Source of the DNA: JBDIVL01 sp039794405
GTDB taxonomy: Bacteria; Planctomycetota; Brocadiia; Brocadiales; Brocadiaceae
Assembly: GCA_039794405.1 (NCBI GenBank)
Contig: JBDIVL010000014.1
Coordinates: 22,785-86,784 of the forward strand
Reading direction: 5' to 3'
DNA: 64,000 bases
A program made the translations under genes and the position numbers. The notes under the pieces are model-generated. The model saw only the letters and a list, made by a program, of their open reading frames with translations. It did no database searches and was not told the origin of the DNA. The first letter of the stretch is position 1, and every line of letters begins with the position of its first letter. Below are positions 16,309-25,534 of the stretch, one piece after another.

Positions 16309-17844
16309 ATGAAAAAAAGGATTTTGTTGGTAGACGACGAGGAAACATTACGGTGGACTTTGCATGAAGCCCTGGTAGAAGAGGGCTATGATGTAGAAAA
16401 TACCAATGATAGCATTGAGGCCCTGGAGTTGGTTAAAAAGGCTCATTATGATTTAGTAATCAGTGATTTAAAGATGCCTATAATGGGTGGATTGCAATTG
16501 ATTGCTGAAATAAAAAAGATCCATCCAGATATGAAGACTATCGTTATTACTGCTTATGGTTCGGTAGAAACGGTAATTGAAGCCATGCGTCTTGGAGTAG
16601 CAGATTTTATAACCAAGCCATTTAAAATTGAACAGATAAAACGTATCATTCATAAAATTTTGAATAACACTTTGGCAACAAACAATGATGCGGAAGACAT
16701 AAAGAATAACGAAGGATTAAAGATAGAATATGATGATTTGTGCAGACAGGAAGACTCCTGTTTTATCACAAAGGATACGACAGGAATCTCAAACCATACA
16801 TTTTGTGATTTTGTTGAAATAGGTAAAATAAGAGCAATCCTTTTTGGATGCGTTTCCGAAGAGATACCTATAAAAAATTTGGATGTTATGGTTAAGACGA
16901 TCTTCCGTTACATATTGCATATAAGTAAATCCCCTGCTATTTTGCTCAAGGAAATTAACCAGCATCTCTGTAAGAATATTTTCAAACGGTTCCCCATTTC
17001 ACTCGCTTGTATCGTTATAGATAAACAAGGACAATCGCTTCATTACTCAATCTATGGAAGAGAATTCGTGTGTTTATTGAATTTGCCGGATAAAGGAGTG
17101 AAAGTCTTAGAAGCACATCCTTTTCCTTTGAATATGTTCCCAGGATTAATGGTTATAGAGAGTACGGTACCATTTTTACCGGATAATAAATTGGTTTTGG
17201 TGTGTAACAGTTTATTATCAGAAGGCTTACGAGAAGGGACAATTACTCAGGATAGACTCAGAGAGGCAGTATTGCAGGTAAGCACCGCAAATTGTGAAAA
17301 TATGGCAAAGGGGATTAAATTTCAAATAGAAGAAATTGATAAATTTATTGAAAAAAGAGGTTGTACAGTAATGGTCTTGAACCTTGAATATCGTGTATGT
17401 ACATTACCATTGGAGGATGTGGTATCTATCGAAATGCCGATTAATAATTATGAGAAGGTGTTTGAATTATTTGATAAGAAACTATCAACCCTTGTTATTG
17501 ATAATTTTCGGAGATATGAGATTATTACATCTATTAATGAGGCAATTTTGAATGCGGCATTGTTTGCATATAAACAGAATGAAAAGGGAGAAATTCTGTT
17601 AAAATTTTTTAAATTAGGCGATGAGGTTATTATTGAGGTTCGCGATTATGGTTCCGGTTTTGATATGAAAGCTTATGCGGAACCCGACTTGACGTTATAT
17701 GATGATTTAACAAAAAAAAGCGGTAGGGGGATATTTATTATGAGACAATTAATGGATAGGGTAATTATACAATCTTTTAAGGATGTAGGAACCACGGTTC
17801 ATATGGCAAAGCGAGTATCTTGTGATGAAAATTCAGAAATATGA
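16309..17844 (+). CDS. HsbR-like protein: receiver, degenerate PP2C-like, RsbW-like kinase
   Basis: The 511-residue protein has a canonical receiver (Asp9, Asp10, Asp53 in ISDLKMPIMGG, Lys in ITKPFK). Residues about 150-335 align by eye to SpoIIE-type PP2C phosphatases: HTFCDFVEIG for GDFYDV, LFGCVSEEIP for GDVSGHG, ISLACIVID for the TAL strand, LVCNSLLSEG for YTDGVTEA. At least two metal-binding Asp positions are Cys or Asn, so phosphatase activity is doubtful. Residues about 385-505 are an RsbW-type ATPase with intact NEAILNA, RDYGSGFD and GRGIFIMRQLMD. The domain order equals Pseudomonas HsbR, which acts with HsbA on FlgM. The gene overlaps the STAS gene by 23 bases. Confidence 0.82.
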   Translation: MKKRILLVDDEETLRWTLHEALVEEGYDVENTNDSIEALELVKKAHYDLVISDLKMPIMGGLQLIAEIKKIHPDMKTIVITAYGSVETVIEAMRLGVADFITKPFKIEQIKRIIHKILNNTLATNNDAEDIKNNEGLKIEYDDLCRQEDSCFITKDTTGISNHTFCDFVEIGKIRAILFGCVSEEIPIKNLDVMVKTIFRYILHISKSPAILLKEINQHLCKNIFKRFPISLACIVIDKQGQSLHYSIYGREFVCLLNLPDKGVKVLEAHPFPLNMFPGLMVIESTVPFLPDNKLVLVCNSLLSEGLREGTITQDRLREAVLQVSTANCENMAKGIKFQIEEIDKFIEKRGCTVMVLNLEYRVCTLPLEDVVSIEMPINNYEKVFELFDKKLSTLVIDNFRRYEIITSINEAILNAALFAYKQNEKGEILLKFFKLGDEVIIEVRDYGSGFDMKAYAEPDLTLYDDLTKKSGRGIFIMRQLMDRVIIQSFKDVGTTVHMAKRVSCDENSEI

Positions 17845-18211
17845 GAGAGAAAAGGCAGCAATATTACTCCTTAAAGGGAATCTGATTTACGAAGGAATGG
17901 ATGAACTTGAAATACTCTTTAAGACATTAATAGATGATGCTCAATACGTTATACTTAATCTTACACATACGAAGTTCCTTTCGGGAAAGGGATTGGGTAT
18001 ATTGGCATTTTATGCAAAAATTTTTAGAGAGAAACATGGAGGTTTGAAACTTACTCATGTGAATGAGAATATTAAAAAGTTATTTCATATTACCGGTTTC
18101 ATGAAGATTGTTGAAATATTTGAGGATGATAATGCCGCACTCGCAAGCTTAGGGCCTCAACTTGGGAAATTAGAAAAAATGCTTTTGTGGTCGAAAGAAA
18201 GTTTTACTTAG
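17822..18211 (+). CDS. STAS-domain (HsbA-like) anti-sigma antagonist homologue
   Basis: The 129-residue protein is a single STAS domain: AAILLLKGNLIYEGMDELE, then VILNLTHTKFLSGKGLGILAFYAK and HVNENIKKLFHITGFMKIVEIFED. In classic members the loop reads D-S-S-G-L-G and the first Ser is phosphorylated by the partner kinase. Here the loop is L-S-G-K-G-L-G (Ser54, Gly55, Lys56, Gly57), so the acceptor position holds Gly. It overlaps the HsbR-like gene, so the two are translationally coupled. The GTG at 17822 precedes an ATG at 17825 and either may be used. Confidence 0.85.
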   Translation: MMKIQKYEREKAAILLLKGNLIYEGMDELEILFKTLIDDAQYVILNLTHTKFLSGKGLGILAFYAKIFREKHGGLKLTHVNENIKKLFHITGFMKIVEIFEDDNAALASLGPQLGKLEKMLLWSKESFT

Positions 18212-18340
18212 AATTTGTAACTGCTTAGGTTCTGAATTGGAAAGAAACAAAGATCGAAAGGCTTGCAGAAAGGAAAACAACCAGCCGCCAACCTGATAAC
18301 CTGAGTAGTTACGAGAACTTTTTGTAAGGTACATGCAAAT

Positions 18341-19240
18341 ATGCCTAATTTAGGAAAACAGGATCAGTCACAATTAACAGAAACAACTGAACAAATCTCT
18401 GAAATATCGAATGAAACAAGCAGCAAACCGGAGCAGAGAAGACTCTTAATACCCAAGATGAATATTTCTAAAATTATATTATTGTTTCGGCAATATGGGA
18501 TTTCAGTTGCCATAAACCTTGTAATCCTGGGTGCAGTTTGTTTTTTATTCTTCGTTCAGAAGGATTGGATCAAAGGGGGGAATAAAGTTATTGGACGGAT
18601 AGTTGAAGAAAAGGTAAAGGAAACCCTAAAGAACATAAATTTAGATAGTGGCGTAGCCGAAACTCCAGGTCAGAATGGAATGAAAACCGGGGAAGGTGGT
18701 CTTTCGAAACAAAACGGTGAAATGAAAAAGATCGGTTTAGAGGTTAAGGTAAATATTGAAGAGCCAGATAATTCCAAATACATAATTGAGGCAAATAGGG
18801 TATATGAACAGGGGGATTTTGAAAAGGCCGCAGCCCTCTACGAAAAAGGATTAGATAAATCAATGCCTTTTTTAAATGAGGACTTTGTTGTGTATCGCTT
18901 AGGGGATTGTTATCTGAGGTCCGGAAAATTTGAGGAAGCACTAAAAGTATTTCAAACTTTAAATAATGACTATATTAACACTCCCTATCAATTTAAAAGC
19001 CGATTAAAAATGGGAGAATGCTATGCGGGGATGGGTGAATTCAAAAAAGCGAGAAAAACGCTATACACAATCGTTGCACAGGAAGGAAAATGCTACTCAG
19101 AGGATGACAAGTCAGCGGTTGTAGATTCCTATTTTAAGATAGCAGATTATTACATGGAAGAGGCCAAAAAACTTCATGCAGCGGTTCCTGTAGGAACCAG
19201 TAGTTCGGCTCAAGGTTTGGATTTAAAGCATGTCCCTTGA
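18341..19240 (+). CDS. Inner-membrane-anchored TPR protein
   Basis: The 299-residue protein has a polar N-terminal tail of about 50 residues, one membrane span (about 53-73, ISVAINLVILGAVCFLFFV), an alpha-helical linker, and TPR units from about 145 onward (ANRVYEQGDFEKAAALYEKGL, then VYRLGDCYLRSGKFEEALKVF and MGECYAGMGEFKKARKTL). The TPR part should face the periplasm. I do not recognise a named family. It starts the run of three exported TPR proteins between the HsbRA-like pair and the FlrBC-like pair; the next gene begins 23 bases after its stop. Confidence 0.6.
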   Translation: MPNLGKQDQSQLTETTEQISEISNETSSKPEQRRLLIPKMNISKIILLFRQYGISVAINLVILGAVCFLFFVQKDWIKGGNKVIGRIVEEKVKETLKNINLDSGVAETPGQNGMKTGEGGLSKQNGEMKKIGLEVKVNIEEPDNSKYIIEANRVYEQGDFEKAAALYEKGLDKSMPFLNEDFVVYRLGDCYLRSGKFEEALKVFQTLNNDYINTPYQFKSRLKMGECYAGMGEFKKARKTLYTIVAQEGKCYSEDDKSAVVDSYFKIADYYMEEAKKLHAAVPVGTSSSAQGLDLKHVP

Positions 19241-19263
19241 ATGGAGGTTCGTTTCGTAGAGAA

Positions 19264-21051
19264 ATGAAGAGAAAGATATCTATCAAAATGTGGTTAATTG
19301 CTTGTTCTTTTGCAGGCATGATCGTGAACTCACCGGTATATGGTGAACAAAATGCAAGCGATCCATATGATATACATGAAAAACTAAACCAGGAAAAACA
19401 TAATTTGGAGAAGCTTCTGACGCAGTTGCAAATACTTGAAACGCAACCGGAAACAGGGACTCAAACGGGCAGGCAAGACAATAGCAGATTGGTGAATGAA
19501 TCACCGATTATTATTAAACCAAATGAGAATATTGTACTGACAAAAGAAGTGGGCGAATATGGTGTGCCTGTATACTCGATTGAAGCAACGCAGGTAACGG
19601 TAACAGATGCATTACAGGCGTTATCTGCAAGTTTTGGCAAAAGTATCATTGTAGATGATGATATTGATTCTGCATATTTATCTTCTTATACAAACATTTC
19701 AATTCAAAAAAGTCCTTTACAGGATATATTAGAAGTAATCCTTGGTACGCGTGGTCTGGAATTTACTCAAGACGAAGATTCAATATTTATAACGTCTTTA
19801 GCGAAACTCGATGTGGATACGGCCTCCGAGTATTATAGAGGCAAGAGTGTCCAATTTTATCAAAAGGCACAGATAAAATACCCCAATGATAGGCGAGTCT
19901 TAAAAGCATATTTTGAACTGGGGAATTATTATTATGACCTCGGTTTTAATTTTCTCGCATTGCAAGAATATAAGATGGTAGTTGAAAAATATAGGGGATC
20001 TCCGTTAGCAAAAGAATCATTGTTCAAGATAGGTTGCTGCTATAGCAATCTCAATGACCAGGAAAGTGCAAGACGAACGTATTTTCGATTTATCTATGGA
20101 TATCCAAATGACCCTCTCGTTGATGATGCTCTTCTATCAATAGGGGACTCTTTAATGAATCAAGGTTTCTTCCGTAGAGCAATAGATATTTATGAAAGGG
20201 TTATTCGTGAATTTCCTCATGAGGAGACGGCTGCAAAGGCGCAATTTAATATAGCAAAGACCCATATGAAAATGGGGAATTACAGGAGTGCATTGCAAGT
20301 GCTTCTCCATGCAAGAGAAAAATATTATTCAGATCAAATGAGATCTGAGATTGAATATCAAATTGGCAGTTGCTTGTATTTACTCAATGAATATCAGGAT
20401 GCTGGGAATGTGTTAGGATATCTTTTAACCACTGAACCGGAGGGAAAGTTTGTTGAGGATGCCCTTTTTTTGCTGGGTGACTGTTTCTACAGAGAAAATA
20501 ATTATTTAGCTGCATTTCAAATTTTTCAGAAAGCAATCGAAAGTTATCCTCAGAATAATAAAGTTCCGTATGGGGTCTATTGCATGGGAAAAAGTTTGAA
20601 TGCTATGAATATGCCGGAATCTGCAATAAAGACATTTCGCGAAGGGATACAGGCATATCCTAAAAATGATTATGTTCGAGAAATGGCACTGGAGATAGGG
20701 AAGTGTTACTTTGACAAAGGGGATTACCGGCTAGCATGTAATGCTTTTGAAAGTTTTATAACACAGTATCCGGACGATGAATTGGTACATGAAAGTATGG
20801 TTAGGATGGCTGATGCACTTTTTTGTGATAAAAAGCATAAAGAAGCGGTCAATAACTATTTGAAGTTACTAAAAAACAACAACGAAGAAAAAGTAAGACG
20901 ATATGCATTCACTCGGATTGGTGATTGTTACAAATCCATTGGACAACTAGGAGATGCAGCAAAGGCATATCAGACGGGTTTAGGTATAGATATAAACGCC
21001 ACTCCGGAAGTATTACATGAAGATGGTTCTTCCGGTGCATTAACTAGGTAG
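19264..21051 (+). CDS. Periplasmic STN-domain plus TPR protein
   Basis: From ATG 19264 the product has 595 residues with signal MKRKISIKMWLIACSFAGM ending near VYG. A coiled segment (35-60) precedes an STN-like domain (about 88-165: EATQVTVTDALQALSASFGKS, then ISIQKSPLQDILEVILGTRG), the short domain at the N terminus of secretins and TonB receptors. From about 170 to 585 it is built of ten or more TPR units. No secretin barrel is present. The TTG at 19237 would add nine residues without a signal, so ATG is preferred. A scaffold or outer-membrane assembly role is possible; the function is unknown. Confidence 0.68.
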   Translation: MKRKISIKMWLIACSFAGMIVNSPVYGEQNASDPYDIHEKLNQEKHNLEKLLTQLQILETQPETGTQTGRQDNSRLVNESPIIIKPNENIVLTKEVGEYGVPVYSIEATQVTVTDALQALSASFGKSIIVDDDIDSAYLSSYTNISIQKSPLQDILEVILGTRGLEFTQDEDSIFITSLAKLDVDTASEYYRGKSVQFYQKAQIKYPNDRRVLKAYFELGNYYYDLGFNFLALQEYKMVVEKYRGSPLAKESLFKIGCCYSNLNDQESARRTYFRFIYGYPNDPLVDDALLSIGDSLMNQGFFRRAIDIYERVIREFPHEETAAKAQFNIAKTHMKMGNYRSALQVLLHAREKYYSDQMRSEIEYQIGSCLYLLNEYQDAGNVLGYLLTTEPEGKFVEDALFLLGDCFYRENNYLAAFQIFQKAIESYPQNNKVPYGVYCMGKSLNAMNMPESAIKTFREGIQAYPKNDYVREMALEIGKCYFDKGDYRLACNAFESFITQYPDDELVHESMVRMADALFCDKKHKEAVNNYLKLLKNNNEEKVRRYAFTRIGDCYKSIGQLGDAAKAYQTGLGIDINATPEVLHEDGSSGALTR

Positions 21052-21648
21052 AAACTATTAACCCGACCAGGGAAACAGAAATGAAAATCCCTCCCAAAAG
21101 ACCATTCAAACAAAATATTCTTTTTAAAAATCATCTTAAGAAATTTCTGTTTTGCTTTTGTTTTAATTTTCAACCGATAATTTTAAAGACGTCGATATTT
21201 TATTATTCAAACACATCTAAAACAGATACTTTTTGCTGAGTTACATGGTACTTCTTGAACATAAACAATCCTTTTAACCAACCTTTACATAATCAGTTAA
21301 GATTGAAGCTTCCTTTATTACTCGTACACAAGGATAAGTCTTTGTGCTACGGTATAGTGTTTGCTTCAATTCCTTTCACAAACAATTTACCTTTTATTCA
21401 AAGTTAAAAACTTTCTTTGGGATTTGTTTCTGCACATGAGTTAAGTTTTAAAAGTAACCTGGGTTTATAAGCAATCGGCTATCAGCGGTAAGACGCAGGA
21501 GCGTATTGCACACGCTCCTACCTGCCTAATTACTGATTGCTAACAGCTCACGACCATATTTATTTGTGAAACCTGTAATTACAAAATTATTTATCATTCT
21601 GTGGTTTTGCCTTGTCAGAGGTATAGAAAAGAAGGTTATGGTGGATTT
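21052..21648. other. 597-bp spacer with hairpin and possible promoter
   Basis: AT-rich and without a credible gene. Near 21488-21524 lies an inverted unit AGGAGCGTATTGCA / CACGCTCCTACC related to the GTAGGGGC...GCCCCTAC cargo at 39122-39149. The flanks (AGCAATCGGCTATCAGCGG, CTGATTGCTAACAGCTC) look like decayed family-B interior. A possible sigma-54 site is listed separately. Confidence 0.5.
21350..21365 (+). promoter_or_regulatory. Possible sigma-54 -24/-12 site
   Basis: CGG (21350-21352), 8 bases, then TTGCT (21361-21365) fits GG/GC spacing, with C instead of T at the first base. It is 284 bases before the next start, so support is weak. Confidence 0.35.
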
Positions 21649-22572
21649 ATGATAATGAAAAAAGGTCTCGTATTTATTGGTATCATTTTAGGAAGTATGT
21701 CTTGTCTTTTTGGTGGTGGAGAAAATATTCCCTCAAGTGGATTAGGAGACCCGTCTACGGTATCAAAAAAAGTACATCCAAAAGCAAAGCTAAGTAGTGA
21801 TATTGAAAGGCCATTATTGAGACCTGTGATATTGAAAAAAGAAGGTACCATGGTAAAGGAACAGAAAACAGTTGAAACTAATCCTAAAAAGGAGCAAGGT
21901 TTTGAAAATGTTCTACTGCTTCTTAAGGCCGAAAGAGAAAAACTTCAAGAGTTAGAGAGAGAGTATAAAAAATTAGAAAAAAAGATGGTAGAAGGGGATA
22001 ATGTTAAAAGATATGAAGTAGATGTAAGTGATACAAGTAAAATGGTGTTGACCCCGGAAGGTAGAGATAAAATTGGTGAGAGAACCGAAATCGCCGGTAC
22101 ATCATCCGCAATATTAGATGGAAATACTATAAAGAGTATCAGTTCATCTCCTCTCTTCAATGCATCGGAAGTTGTTAAAAAATCTAAGAATGGTTTTGAC
22201 AATGATCTGAATCAGCGATTGGTGAAGGTTGTAAAGAATGTGAGTTTGATTGATCTTGCAGAATGTTTTTATAAGTTAGGTGAGTATAATAATGCATTGC
22301 AGACGTATAAATTGCTTACTCCCAACGATATATCTTTAGACCAATATACCTGGTCTCAATACCAGATTGCAAATTGTTATAGGAATATGAAGAAGTTCGA
22401 TATTGCGTTTGGTGAATATCAGCGCTTTATCGACCAGTTTCCCGGCAGTGATTTGATAGACCAGGCAAAATGGTATATGGAGGATGTTAATTGGTGGAAG
22501 TCATGGTATGCAAAGAACACATTAATCGATAATCAGTTGATTGCATTAACAAATGGCCATGAATCCAATTAG
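21649..22572 (+). CDS. Exported coiled-coil/TPR protein
   Basis: The 307-residue product from ATG 21649 (or 21655) has a hydrophobic start KKGLVFIGIILGSMSC that may be a signal peptide or a weak lipobox (SMSC). A coiled coil spans about 85-125 (ENVLLLLKAEREKLQELEREYKK), followed by a low-complexity linker. TPR units lie near 200-290 (LAECFYKLGEYNNALQTYKLL, then IANCYRNMKKFDIAFGEYQRF). The GTG at 21601 lacks a signal and is unlikely. It ends 21 bases before the FlrB-like kinase, so it probably shares that transcript. I do not recognise the family. Confidence 0.6.
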   Translation: MIMKKGLVFIGIILGSMSCLFGGGENIPSSGLGDPSTVSKKVHPKAKLSSDIERPLLRPVILKKEGTMVKEQKTVETNPKKEQGFENVLLLLKAEREKLQELEREYKKLEKKMVEGDNVKRYEVDVSDTSKMVLTPEGRDKIGERTEIAGTSSAILDGNTIKSISSSPLFNASEVVKKSKNGFDNDLNQRLVKVVKNVSLIDLAECFYKLGEYNNALQTYKLLTPNDISLDQYTWSQYQIANCYRNMKKFDIAFGEYQRFIDQFPGSDLIDQAKWYMEDVNWWKSWYAKNTLIDNQLIALTNGHESN

Positions 22573-22593
22573 GTAAAGGAAAGAGAATAAATA

Positions 22594-23925
22594 ATGGAAA
22601 GTACAGCTAATAGTGAATCTATAAAAAATTGTGGGACAGAACTTGCTGCGGCCTTTCACCTGTTTAATCAATATACGCTGCGACTCGAAGAGAGTTATAA
22701 TCAGCTACAAAATAGGGTTAAGGAAATTGATAAAGAAATGGCACATACAAATGCACGCTTGAAGGATAAAGTGCAGGAACTGGATAATCTTACAAAATAT
22801 TTAAATAGCCTTCTGAGCAGCATTCATAGTGGTGTCATTGCTGTAAACTTAAGAGGCGAGGTATCTACCTTCAACAAGGCAGCGGAGAAAATACTAAGGT
22901 TACCGGTGTCCAATATGATAGGGAAGAGGATAGACACTATTTTTAAAAATAGTGATGATGGCACCCATTTGCTGTTGTTAGCACTGGAAAGAGGACGAAA
23001 TTATATAGATGTAGAACAAAAAATAGAAACGAATCAGGGGTTGGTAAAATGGATTGAGAGTAGTGTGTCTTTGATCAAGGATTCAAATGAGAATACGATA
23101 GGTGCTGTAGAAGTATTTAGAGATTTATCGGAAATCAGGGAATTAGAGATGCGTCTAAGAAACGCAGATAAACTGGCTGCTATTGGTGCAATGGCTGCAT
23201 GTATTGCCCATGAAATTCGAAATCCCTTAAATGGGATAGAGGGGTTTTCTGCGTTACTTGCGCGAGATTTAGAAGATTCAGACCCAAAAAAGAAATTGGT
23301 AAAAAATATAATACAGGGTACAAAAAACCTGAATAAAACAGTGACAGAGCTGCTTATATTTGCACGACCAATCAAACTGAAGTTAGCAGATTATCGTGTT
23401 TCTGAAATATTAGACAAGACACTTTTCTTCGTAATGGAGGATCTAAAGCAGAAGGGGATTGATAATATCCATATTCATAAGGAATATACTATGGATATGG
23501 ATATTGTAAAATGTGATTCTGAAAAATTACAACAAGCCTTTCTCAATCTCTGCTTGAATGCTGTGCAGTCTATGATATGTGGGGGAGATCTGACGGTTTT
23601 TACGTGCACGGTGGAGGACGACATTGGCAGAGGTATTCAGATCGGGATAAAAGATACAGGTATGGGTATTAAAAAAGAAGTTATTCATAAAATATTTGAT
23701 CCCTTTTTTACGACAAAACAGGAAGGTACTGGTTTAGGACTGGCAATCGTAAACAGAATCATTGAAGCGCATAGCGGCAAAATTTTCATTGAAAGTGTGG
23801 AAGGTAAGGGTACCACTTTTTCTATCAATTTGCCGGGAAATTATCGTTATGATAAAGATATTTTCAGCGATGAGTATTCGAAAAACCATGAGACCTTAAT
23901 GCCACAATTTTTTGCAAGCTGGTGA
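22594..23925 (+). CDS. FlrB/FleS-like sensor histidine kinase
   Basis: The 443-residue cytosolic kinase has a coiled N terminus, a PAS domain (about 70-185, SIHSGVIAVNLRGEVSTFNKAA), a HisKA helix CIAHEIRNPLNG with His206, and an ATPase domain with KDTGMGIKKE and GTGLGLAIVNRIIEAHSG. It has no membrane span or receiver. It is followed by an NtrC-type regulator and then flgB, the arrangement of flrB-flrC / fleS-fleR kinases that switch on sigma-54 flagellar operons. That role is inferred from context and domain order. Confidence 0.85.
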   Translation: MESTANSESIKNCGTELAAAFHLFNQYTLRLEESYNQLQNRVKEIDKEMAHTNARLKDKVQELDNLTKYLNSLLSSIHSGVIAVNLRGEVSTFNKAAEKILRLPVSNMIGKRIDTIFKNSDDGTHLLLLALERGRNYIDVEQKIETNQGLVKWIESSVSLIKDSNENTIGAVEVFRDLSEIRELEMRLRNADKLAAIGAMAACIAHEIRNPLNGIEGFSALLARDLEDSDPKKKLVKNIIQGTKNLNKTVTELLIFARPIKLKLADYRVSEILDKTLFFVMEDLKQKGIDNIHIHKEYTMDMDIVKCDSEKLQQAFLNLCLNAVQSMICGGDLTVFTCTVEDDIGRGIQIGIKDTGMGIKKEVIHKIFDPFFTTKQEGTGLGLAIVNRIIEAHSGKIFIESVEGKGTTFSINLPGNYRYDKDIFSDEYSKNHETLMPQFFASW

Positions 23926-24010
23926 TATCCTCGTATAGTTTTTGACCGGTGTTGAGTACGGTGTTATCCGTGGTTCATTTAAAAGATTTATTATTTTGCA
24001 GGGGAATACT

Positions 24011-25405
24011 ATGAGTATAGAAAGAGTGATGGTGGTAGATGATGATACGTTGGGGCGTGAGTATCTTTGTGAAGCATTAATAAGATGTGGATACGAAGTA
24101 ACACCTATGAGTGATGGGCAGCAGGCAATAACGAAGTTATCTAAAGAAGGATATGATTTAATTTTTCTCGATATGAAAATGCCGGGAATGTGTGGTATGG
24201 AGGTTCTTGAGAAGGTAAAAAACATTTCTCCGGAAACTGTCGTGATTCTTATGACAGCTTATGGGACTATTGAAACTGCCGTAGAAGCTATGAAAAAAGG
24301 GGCATATGACTATATTATAAAACCCTTTTCACCGGATCAGATAGAACATGTAATTTCCCGGGTTAATGAACGGCAAAAGCTAATTATGGAGAATAAGTAC
24401 TGGAGGACTAACTCTCATGTGGATGAAAAGTTGAATCCTATTTTTAGTAAAAATTCTAAGATGGCGCAAATATATGAGCAAATTAAAAAGGTTGCGCAGA
24501 GTAAAGCAAGTGTCCTTATCCAGGGAGAGAGTGGTACCGGAAAGGAACTCATTGCACGCGCCATACATACTCATAGTCCTCGATGTGAGAAGCCCTTCAT
24601 TCGTGTTAACTGTGCCGCGTTAGCTGAAACACTTTTGGAGAGTGAATTATTCGGGCATGAACGAGGAGCTTATACGGGTGCCGTTTCAAAACATGTAGGG
24701 CGTTTTGAGCTAGCGAATGAAGGTACTTTGCTCCTTGATGAAATCAGTGAGATATCTCCTAATATACAGGCTAAATTACTCAGGGTTCTCGAGGAAGAAG
24801 AATTTGAACGCGTAGGCGGGGAAAAGACCATAAGGATTGACGTAAGAATTGTGGCAACAACAAACAGAAATCTGATGGATGAAATTCGGGAAGGTACTTT
24901 TCGTGAGGATTTGTTTTACCGCCTAAATGTTGTGCCGATTTGTTTGCCCTCTCTAAGGGAAAGGCGAGAGGATATACCGCTACTTGTGAATTATTACCTT
25001 AAAAAATACAGTCTTGAAAATACTGCTATGGTTAAGTCTATAGACAAGGATGCTGTGGAGTATTTATGTCAATACAATTGGCCGGGAAATGTAAGAGAAC
25101 TAAAAAATGTAATGCAAAGAGCAATAGTTATGGGATCATCTGAGATTCTACAATTAGAACAAATCTCCTCTCTGATTATGTACCAGAATACGATACAACC
25201 TGAAAAGGCATTAGCTGCTGGAAAAGCCCTTGAGGATGTGGAAAAAGATTTAATTTATAATACCCTCGAAATGACGGGTGGAAATAAAACACGTGCTGCA
25301 GAGTTGTTAAAAATTACAACAAGAACGTTGCGAAATAAACTTAACAGATACAATGCAGAATATAAACCATCTTTTGAAAGAGAAACTATTTCCTACGCAG
25401 AGTGA
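24011..25405 (+). CDS. FlrC/FleR-like sigma-54 flagellar activator
   Basis: From ATG 24011 (AGGGGAA in front) the product has 464 residues; the longer frame at 23942 adds leader sequence. It has a receiver (Asp54 in FLDMKMPG, Lys in IIKPFS), AAA+ with GESGTGKE, the contact loop GAYTGA, Walker B TLLLDEISEI and a C-terminal Fis-type HTH (GGNKTRAAELLKITTRTLRNKL). GAYTGA rather than GAFTGA is a mild variant. The gene is 129 bases before flgB, whose leader carries a -24/-12 site, so flgB-flgC-fliE is a likely direct target. Confidence 0.87.
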   Translation: MSIERVMVVDDDTLGREYLCEALIRCGYEVTPMSDGQQAITKLSKEGYDLIFLDMKMPGMCGMEVLEKVKNISPETVVILMTAYGTIETAVEAMKKGAYDYIIKPFSPDQIEHVISRVNERQKLIMENKYWRTNSHVDEKLNPIFSKNSKMAQIYEQIKKVAQSKASVLIQGESGTGKELIARAIHTHSPRCEKPFIRVNCAALAETLLESELFGHERGAYTGAVSKHVGRFELANEGTLLLDEISEISPNIQAKLLRVLEEEEFERVGGEKTIRIDVRIVATTNRNLMDEIREGTFREDLFYRLNVVPICLPSLRERREDIPLLVNYYLKKYSLENTAMVKSIDKDAVEYLCQYNWPGNVRELKNVMQRAIVMGSSEILQLEQISSLIMYQNTIQPEKALAAGKALEDVEKDLIYNTLEMTGGNKTRAAELLKITTRTLRNKLNRYNAEYKPSFERETISYAE

Positions 25406-25495
25406 ATTTTTTACCTATTGGCCTGGAATAGTTTATATTGAATAAATGAATAAGATGTTACATATACAATAGTTATGTAAAATAGTTTAATTTTG

Positions 25496-25510
25496 TGGTA
25501 TTTGTTTTGC
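25496..25510 (+). promoter_or_regulatory. Sigma-54 type promoter before flgB
   Basis: TGG (25496-25498), 8 bases, TTGC (25507-25510) then TA. Transcription would begin about 25522, just at the AAGGAG ribosome site, which leaves a very short leader. The spacing to the start is unusual, so this is moderate support. Confidence 0.5.
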
Positions 25511-25534
25511 TATATAGATTTAAGGAGATATTTT

